Assembly (NCBI RefSeq): GCF_023230885.1
Contig: NZ_JALNWM010000039.1
Location: 1-19,534, forward strand
Direction of reading: 5' to 3'
DNA length: 19,534 nucleotides
Source: Desulfocurvus sp.
Lineage (GTDB): Bacteria; Desulfobacterota; Desulfovibrionia; Desulfovibrionales; Desulfovibrionaceae
Positions 15,152-19,534 of the stretch are shown piece after piece (the first letter of the stretch is position 1; each line of letters opens with the position of its first letter). A program made the translations under genes and the position numbers. The notes below the pieces were generated by a model. The model was not told the DNA's origin. It was given only the letters and a program-made list of their open reading frames with translations, and made no database searches.

Positions 15152-17215
15152 ATGAAAATCAAACACCTGATGCATCGCGGTGACAGCTTCGTCCGCCCCC
15201 AGGACACCATCGCCGAGGCCATCCAGCACTACCTGGGCGACGAATGCAATTGCGTCCCTGTGGTGGACGACAGGAACAAACCGCTGGGTGTGCTGACCAT
15301 CTATCGAGTCATCGCCGCCCTGCGCGACGGAGTGTCCGTCCATGCGCCGGTGGATGGTGTGTATGCGCGCGACATCCAGTCCGTGAACCAGGAGGTCGGC
15401 TTCGACGCCGTGCGCGACCTGCCCCTGGAGCGGCTTCTGGTGCTGGACGACACCGGGAAACTGGTGGGTGTGCTGTCCAAGATAGAGTTGATCTCCCGTA
15501 TTTTCGAAGCGTTCGACCTGACGGCCCAGGAATTGAAGATCCTTTTGATGACCGTGCCTCTGGGCATCATCGCCCTGGACGACAACGGAGTGATCACGGA
15601 AATCAACAACGCCGCCGAAGCCATTCTCGGCATTGAGGCCAACGCGGCCTACGGCATGGACGTGGGTGTGCTTTTCAGGGGTGCGCTGGAGAGCGGCGAC
15701 GTGCTGCACGGCATGGGCCCGCAGACCATGACCGTGCGCGGTGTGCGCTGTGTGGCCCAGGCCCGGGCCATCCTGCGCGACGGCGTGCCTCACGGCACGG
15801 TCATGGTCCTGCAGGACATCAGCGAGCTGGACGCCCTTTCGCGCGAGCTGGACAGTGTGAACACCCTGCTGGCCGAGTTGGACGTGATCGTGGGCACCCT
15901 GCCGGATCCGCTTTGGGTGCTCGACGAGGGCGGGGGGGAGGTCTATGTCAACGAGCGCGCCCGCGAGCAGTTTCCCGGCCTGGAGCGGCTGCGCAGCGGC
16001 CAGGGCTGTGTCGGCGAACTCGAGCGCCGCCTGTCGGACCTGGTGCGCGGCGTGCTGGACGGCACCCTGGCCGAAAGCTTTTCACGCGTGCTCACCGAGG
16101 ACGACGGCCGCGAGGTCATCGTCAAGTACAGCCCGGTCCGCGATGTGCGCCAGCGCGCCGTGCGCCATGTCTTCCACCTTCAGGACGTGACGGAGATGAA
16201 CCGCCTGCGCCGCGAGAGCGCGCGCCATCGCGAGGAGCTGCAGGCCCTGCGCGGCGAGCGTTCGGAAAAGGACGGCATCGTCTACCGCAGCCGGAGCATG
16301 GCCGAGGTCATGGCCCAGGTGCGCAAGGTGGCGCTGGTGGAGTCCACCGTGCTGGTGCTTGGGGATTCGGGCGTGGGCAAGGGCGAGGTCGCCAGGCGCA
16401 TCCATTCCTACGGCCCCCGGGCCGACAGGCCGTTCATGGCCTTGAACTGCGGGGCCATTCCCGAGAGCCTGCTGGAGTCGGAACTGTTCGGCTACGAGCG
16501 CGGAGCCTTCACCGGCGCCGAACGGGGCGGCAAGGTCGGCCTGCTCGAGGTGGCCAACCACGGGTGTCTGTTCCTGGACGAAATCGGCGAGATGCCCCTG
16601 GCGCTCCAGGTCAAGCTGCTGCGCTTTCTCCAGGAATCGGAGATCATGCGCGTGGGCGGCTCGCGGCCGATCAAGCTCGACGTGCGCATCATCTCGGCCA
16701 CCAACAAGAACCTGCACGAGCTGGTGGAGCGCGGCCAGTTCCGCAAGGATCTTTTCTACCGGCTGAATGTGGTGCCCATCCACATCCCGCCTTTGCGCGA
16801 GCGGGTGGAGGACATTTTGCCCCTGGCCCACCATTTTCTCAAGCGCGTCAACGCCAAGTACGGCCGGGCCAAGCGCCTGTGCCCCGAAACCTGCAACCTG
16901 CTCGAGCGCTACGCCTGGCCCGGCAACGTCCGCGAGCTTATCAACGTCATCGAGCGGATTACCATCATGAGCGACGACGATGTGCTCGCGCCTTCGACCC
17001 TGCCCGCCTATTTCAACTATCCGGGCGGCCAGGAGGAGGTCTGCCGCACCCAGTCCGACTGCCTGCGCACGGCGTTGGAGAATGTGGAGCAGTCCATGAT
17101 CCGCTGCGCCCTGAAAAAGCACGGCGGCATCCGCCCCGCCAGCCGCGCCCTGGGCATCTCCCATCCCACCCTGCTGCGTAAAATGCACCGCTATGGCATC
17201 GCGGTCCAGGAATGA
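15152..17215 (+). CDS. Sigma-54-dependent activator: CBS-CBS-PAS-PAS-AAA+-HTH
   Basis: This 687-residue enhancer-binding protein drives sigma-54 open-complex formation. Domains in order: two CBS motifs (about 1-120; MKIKHLMHRGDSF, GVLTIYRVI, GVLSKIELI), a PAS domain (about 127-235), a second PAS (about 245-350), a charged helical linker (about 350-385), the AAA+ domain (about 390-600) and a Fis-type HTH (about 655-687; RPASRALGISHPTLLRKMHRYGI). The AAA+ core has Walker A GDSGVGKG (404-411), the sigma-54-contacting GAFTGA loop (451-456) and Walker B GCLFLDEIGE (471-480). Without a receiver domain, control is probably by ligands at the CBS or PAS domains. ATG 15152 opens the usual CBS start; its GGAG is close (3 nt). 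No membrane segment is seen. Likely targets are its own gene and the downstream pair. Confidence 0.93.
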   Translation: MKIKHLMHRGDSFVRPQDTIAEAIQHYLGDECNCVPVVDDRNKPLGVLTIYRVIAALRDGVSVHAPVDGVYARDIQSVNQEVGFDAVRDLPLERLLVLDDTGKLVGVLSKIELISRIFEAFDLTAQELKILLMTVPLGIIALDDNGVITEINNAAEAILGIEANAAYGMDVGVLFRGALESGDVLHGMGPQTMTVRGVRCVAQARAILRDGVPHGTVMVLQDISELDALSRELDSVNTLLAELDVIVGTLPDPLWVLDEGGGEVYVNERAREQFPGLERLRSGQGCVGELERRLSDLVRGVLDGTLAESFSRVLTEDDGREVIVKYSPVRDVRQRAVRHVFHLQDVTEMNRLRRESARHREELQALRGERSEKDGIVYRSRSMAEVMAQVRKVALVESTVLVLGDSGVGKGEVARRIHSYGPRADRPFMALNCGAIPESLLESELFGYERGAFTGAERGGKVGLLEVANHGCLFLDEIGEMPLALQVKLLRFLQESEIMRVGGSRPIKLDVRIISATNKNLHELVERGQFRKDLFYRLNVVPIHIPPLRERVEDILPLAHHFLKRVNAKYGRAKRLCPETCNLLERYAWPGNVRELINVIERITIMSDDDVLAPSTLPAYFNYPGGQEEVCRTQSDCLRTALENVEQSMIRCALKKHGGIRPASRALGISHPTLLRKMHRYGIAVQE

Positions 17216-17440
17216 ACCGGCGGTAGAAGGTTCGACCAGCGTCGGGCCGGTGTGGGGTGTTGGTTGTTTTAGTGAATTTTTCAATATGGTTACATGTTAA
17301 ATCTTGGGCCGCACGCCGCGCCGTGCTCCGATCCCGGTCCGGTGGTGAACCAGGAGCGTGCCGAGCGGGAGCGCCGGGAGGGAGCTCTGCGCCGCCGGGT
17401 GCCGGGCAGGCAGGGTTTGCTTCCTAGATAAGCCAAGTAA

Positions 17441-17453
17441 TATCAGGATATTA
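17441..17453 (+). promoter_or_regulatory. IHF binding site (consensus match)
   Basis: TATCAGGATATTA fits the IHF consensus WATCAR-N4-TTR at every defined position and lies in an AT-rich stretch about 50 bp before the predicted sigma-54 start. IHF commonly bends DNA here so that the upstream-bound activator can reach sigma-54 polymerase. The site is also part of a perfect inverted repeat, TAATATC-AG-GATATTA (17438-17453), so an operator for another protein is an alternative. Confidence 0.55.
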
Positions 17454-17470
17454 TGTTTTGATCTGCACAA

Positions 17471-17486
17471 TGGCACCGCTTTTGCT
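17471..17486 (+). promoter_or_regulatory. Sigma-54 promoter of the osmC-like/symporter pair
   Basis: TGGCACCGCTTTTGCT matches TGGCACG-N4-TTGCT at 11 of 12 defined bases, with GG (17472-17473) and GC (17484-17485) exactly 12 bp apart. Transcription would start near 17497, giving a leader of about 50 nt that contains a small GGCC-GATA-GGCC stem (17504-17515). It lies directly downstream of a sigma-54 activator gene. Confidence 0.85.
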
Positions 17487-17545
17487 CTCTTCCGTGCGAG
17501 GTTGGCCGATAGGCCGTAATTCAAATCTTGTATGGAGGAGAGATT

Positions 17546-18016
17546 ATGTCCTGTACTTGTAATCTTGTCTGGAAAGGAAAGCGAATTTTCGATGGATTCG
17601 ACAAGAGCGGGAGGCTTGTCAACATCGACGCATCCGCCATGTATGGAGGTACTGATACCGCGCCAAGTCCTATGGACCTTCTGCTTATAGGCCTTTCCGG
17701 CTGCACTGGAATCGTCATGACAATCGCGATGGAGCACTACGGTGTCGAGCTGGAGTCGTTGAATATTTCGGCCCAGGGCAGCCGCTCCGAAACCGGCCCC
17801 GGCGAATATGCGGACATGCGCGTCCACTTCGACGCCAAGGGCAAGGGCGTGAGCCACGAGACCATGCGCAACGCCATCCGCGAGTTCATCCTGCCCAAGG
17901 CCCCTGTGCTGTGCACCCTGAGCAAGGGGTGCCCCGTGACCCTGGGCTACCGGCTGGACGGCGCGACCTATGAATGTGCCGCCGGGAGCGACGGCTTCAC
18001 GGAAGTTGCGAACTAG
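17546..18016 (+). CDS. OsmC/Ohr-family protein
   Basis: This 156-residue protein has the OsmC fold landmarks: TAPSPMDLLLIGLSGCTGI with Cys53 on the central helix, and Cys123 in PVLCTLSKGCPV. These two positions correspond to the redox pair of OsmC and Ohr peroxidases, which reduce organic hydroperoxides; many OsmC relatives have other or unknown roles, so the activity is not certain. Additional cysteines occur at 3, 5, 129 and 144, with an unusual N-terminal C-T-C. ATG 17546 is favoured by GGAGGAG (17534-17540) at 5-nt spacing over the in-frame TTG at 17528. The first ~70 codons are less GC-biased than the rest. It follows a sigma-54 promoter and is 18 bp from the symporter gene, so the two form a unit. 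Confidence 0.85.
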   Translation: MSCTCNLVWKGKRIFDGFDKSGRLVNIDASAMYGGTDTAPSPMDLLLIGLSGCTGIVMTIAMEHYGVELESLNISAQGSRSETGPGEYADMRVHFDAKGKGVSHETMRNAIREFILPKAPVLCTLSKGCPVTLGYRLDGATYECAAGSDGFTEVAN

Positions 18017-18034
18017 CGTCGCCCGGAGGTTCCC

Positions 18035-19534
18035 ATGAACGCCTATGCACTTTGGATGTTCGGGCTGGCGCTGGCCTACACCCTGCTCCTTGTGACCTTC
18101 AGTCTGATCGCCCGGCGCAAGGCCCGGGCCGGGGACGGGTTCTTCGTCGGCGGGCGCTCCTTCAACCGCTGGACCGTGGCCTTCTGCATCACCGGCCTGT
18201 TCTCCGGTTCCACCTTCATCGCCATCCTTGAATTGTCCTACCTCAAGGGGGTCTCGGCGCTGTGGTATGGCGTGGCCGAGATGTCCCATGTGCTGATCAT
18301 CGCGGTGCTGCTCATCGGCCCGTTGCGCAAGAAGATGATGGTCACCGTCTCGGGGCTCATCGGCGACCGCTATGGCCGCCTCGCCAAGGCCATCGCCGGG
18401 GGCATCACGGCCCTGACCTTCCCCATGTGGTCCCTGGCCACAGCCCTGGCCTTCGCCTCGTGCATCAACGCCATCACCGGGCTGGACCTGATGGTCTCGG
18501 TGGCCATCACCGGCGTGTTGCTCTACGTCTACCTGGTTTGCGGGGGCATGTGGTCCGTGGCCTTCACGCAGACGACCAACTTCTTCGTCTACATGGCCAT
18601 GTTCGCCGTGCTGATTTATGCCTTCTTCGTCAATCCGGGCGTCGAGGGGCTGCGCGAGCTGGCCCAGGCCCGCCCGGACATGTTCGATCCGCAGGCCGTG
18701 GGGCTGCAAAGCATCCTGGCCTGGTTCGGCACGTTTTGGATCAACGTGCTGCTGGCCCAGGCCGCGTTCCAGATGGCCCTGTCGTGCAAGACGGCCGAGG
18801 AGGGCCGCAAGGGCCTGTTCATCGCCGCCGGGTTCAACGTGATCTTCATCGTCATGGGGGTGGTCGTCGGCCTGGCCGCGCACCATGTCCTGCCGGACAT
18901 CAGCCGGGGGCTGGTGGCCGTGCCCACCTACCTGATGCAGAACCTGCCCGCGCCGCTGGTGGGCATCTTCAGCCTGGGCATCTGGGCCTGCGCCCTGGGC
19001 TGGGGCGCGCCGTGCCAGTTCTCGGGTGCCACGAGCCTGGGGCGGGACGTGGGCAGCGCCCTGAACCCCGGGGCCTCCGACGAACAGCTCGTGCGCTATA
19101 CCCGCTGGTCCCTGGCGCTGTTGACCTGCCTGATGATCCTCTTCGGCTTCCTGCGCTCCGAGCAGACCGCCTGGTGGAACATCTTCGCCTGGACGGCCCG
19201 CAACGGCGCGACCTTCGCCCCGGTGGTGGCCACCCTGTTCTGGCCGGTGGCCACGCGGCGCGGCGTCGTGGCGGCCCTGTTGGCCGGCTTCGGCGGCGGC
19301 CTGTTGTGGAACCACCTGGGCGGCTGGGCCGTGGGCAGCTTCTACCTGAACACCCATCCGGTATGGGTCGGCATGACCGCGAACATCCTGGCCATGACCC
19401 TGGTCTCCCTGGCCGAGGGCAACTGGGAGCTCGCCCCGGCGCAGGGCCACCGCAGGATCATGAGCGGCCTTGGCGGCGGCATGACCGTGTGTTTCCTCGG
19501 TAGCGTGCTGCTCTTCTCGGACTGGATGTACGCC
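18035..19534 (+). CDS. Sodium:solute symporter family transporter (3' end beyond window)
   Basis: The frame stays open for 500 codons to the window edge. It encodes many membrane helices and resembles the SSS (SLC5-like) family: an N-terminal helix then FFVGGRSFNRWTVAFCITGLFSGSTFIAI, GLIGDRYGRLAKAI, GGMWSVAFTQTTNFFVYMAM, and later FGTFWINVLLAQAAFQMALSCKTAEEGRKGLF. SSS members couple substrate uptake to Na+; the substrate cannot be told from these motifs. The ATG at 18035 has GGAGGT 4-5 nt upstream. It is 18 bp after the osmC-like gene and probably shares its sigma-54 promoter. Confidence 0.88.
   Translation, partial: MNAYALWMFGLALAYTLLLVTFSLIARRKARAGDGFFVGGRSFNRWTVAFCITGLFSGSTFIAILELSYLKGVSALWYGVAEMSHVLIIAVLLIGPLRKKMMVTVSGLIGDRYGRLAKAIAGGITALTFPMWSLATALAFASCINAITGLDLMVSVAITGVLLYVYLVCGGMWSVAFTQTTNFFVYMAMFAVLIYAFFVNPGVEGLRELAQARPDMFDPQAVGLQSILAWFGTFWINVLLAQAAFQMALSCKTAEEGRKGLFIAAGFNVIFIVMGVVVGLAAHHVLPDISRGLVAVPTYLMQNLPAPLVGIFSLGIWACALGWGAPCQFSGATSLGRDVGSALNPGASDEQLVRYTRWSLALLTCLMILFGFLRSEQTAWWNIFAWTARNGATFAPVVATLFWPVATRRGVVAALLAGFGGGLLWNHLGGWAVGSFYLNTHPVWVGMTANILAMTLVSLAEGNWELAPAQGHRRIMSGLGGGMTVCFLGSVLLFSDWMYA

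Larger units (their letters stand above)
17216..17545. other. 330-bp control region upstream of the osmC-like gene
   Basis: No gene is present. Apart from the sigma-54 promoter and IHF site listed separately, it holds a near-perfect palindrome GCACGCCGCGCCGTGC (17311-17326; one C/C mismatch pair), about 180 bp before the predicted start and thus where activator sites usually lie. An AT-rich TGAATTTTTCA palindrome is at 17273-17283. A weak stem (ACCGGC at 17216 with GCCGGT at 17246) just after the regulator stop may be its terminator. Confidence 0.5.

Overview
The window is a stretch of GC-rich bacterial chromosome, mostly ordinary housekeeping and accessory genes. GC-rich codon use, a two-CBS/ACT protein, a divergent PaaK-like ligase, paired Hsp20 genes and a sigma-54 activator next to a sigma-54 promoter together suggest a Desulfovibrionaceae-type deltaproteobacterium (Desulfobacterota). 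This is an inference from gene content; no rRNA or other taxonomic marker is present.

Layout. (1) 1-1580: the 5' tip of a minus-strand gene, then a divergent MocR/PdxR-type regulator whose start codon lies inside a perfect inverted repeat. (2) 2033-6916: a four-gene plus-strand run of PaaK-like adenylate-forming enzyme, ChaN-PDZ lipoprotein, mutM and murJ. The genes overlap or nearly abut, and the run ends at a strong bidirectional terminator (6939-6978). (3) 7000-9406, minus strand: a CBS-CBS-ACT protein, a SAM methyltransferase-like protein and a PHP-domain phosphoesterase. (4) 9608-9799: a small Trm112/UPF0434-type zinc-ribbon protein with its own terminator. (5) 9902-13807, minus strand: a complete spermidine/putrescine-type ABC transporter, transcribed potD-potA-potB-potC, with a GC-rich stem-loop between potD and potA. 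(6) 14163-14972: two tandem Hsp20 genes. (7) 15152-19534: a sigma-54 enhancer-binding protein with an unusual CBS-CBS-PAS-PAS-AAA+-HTH architecture, then an OsmC-like protein and a sodium:solute symporter that runs off the right edge.

The most interesting part is region 7. A sigma-54 promoter that matches the consensus closely (17471-17486) precedes the osmC-like/symporter pair, with a perfect match to the IHF consensus just upstream (17441-17453). A second, slightly weaker sigma-54 promoter (15091-15106) precedes the activator gene itself. This looks like a self-contained, possibly autoregulated circuit in which a nucleotide- and PAS-sensing activator controls a Cys-pair OsmC protein and a Na+-coupled transporter. 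The inducing signal and the transported substrate are unknown.

In region 2 the adenylate-forming enzyme lacks the usual Ser/Thr/Gly-rich ATP loop, and a ChaN-like lipoprotein carrying a C-terminal PDZ domain is probably translated from a GTG that overlaps the preceding gene. No tRNA, rRNA, CRISPR array, insertion sequence or phage gene was seen.
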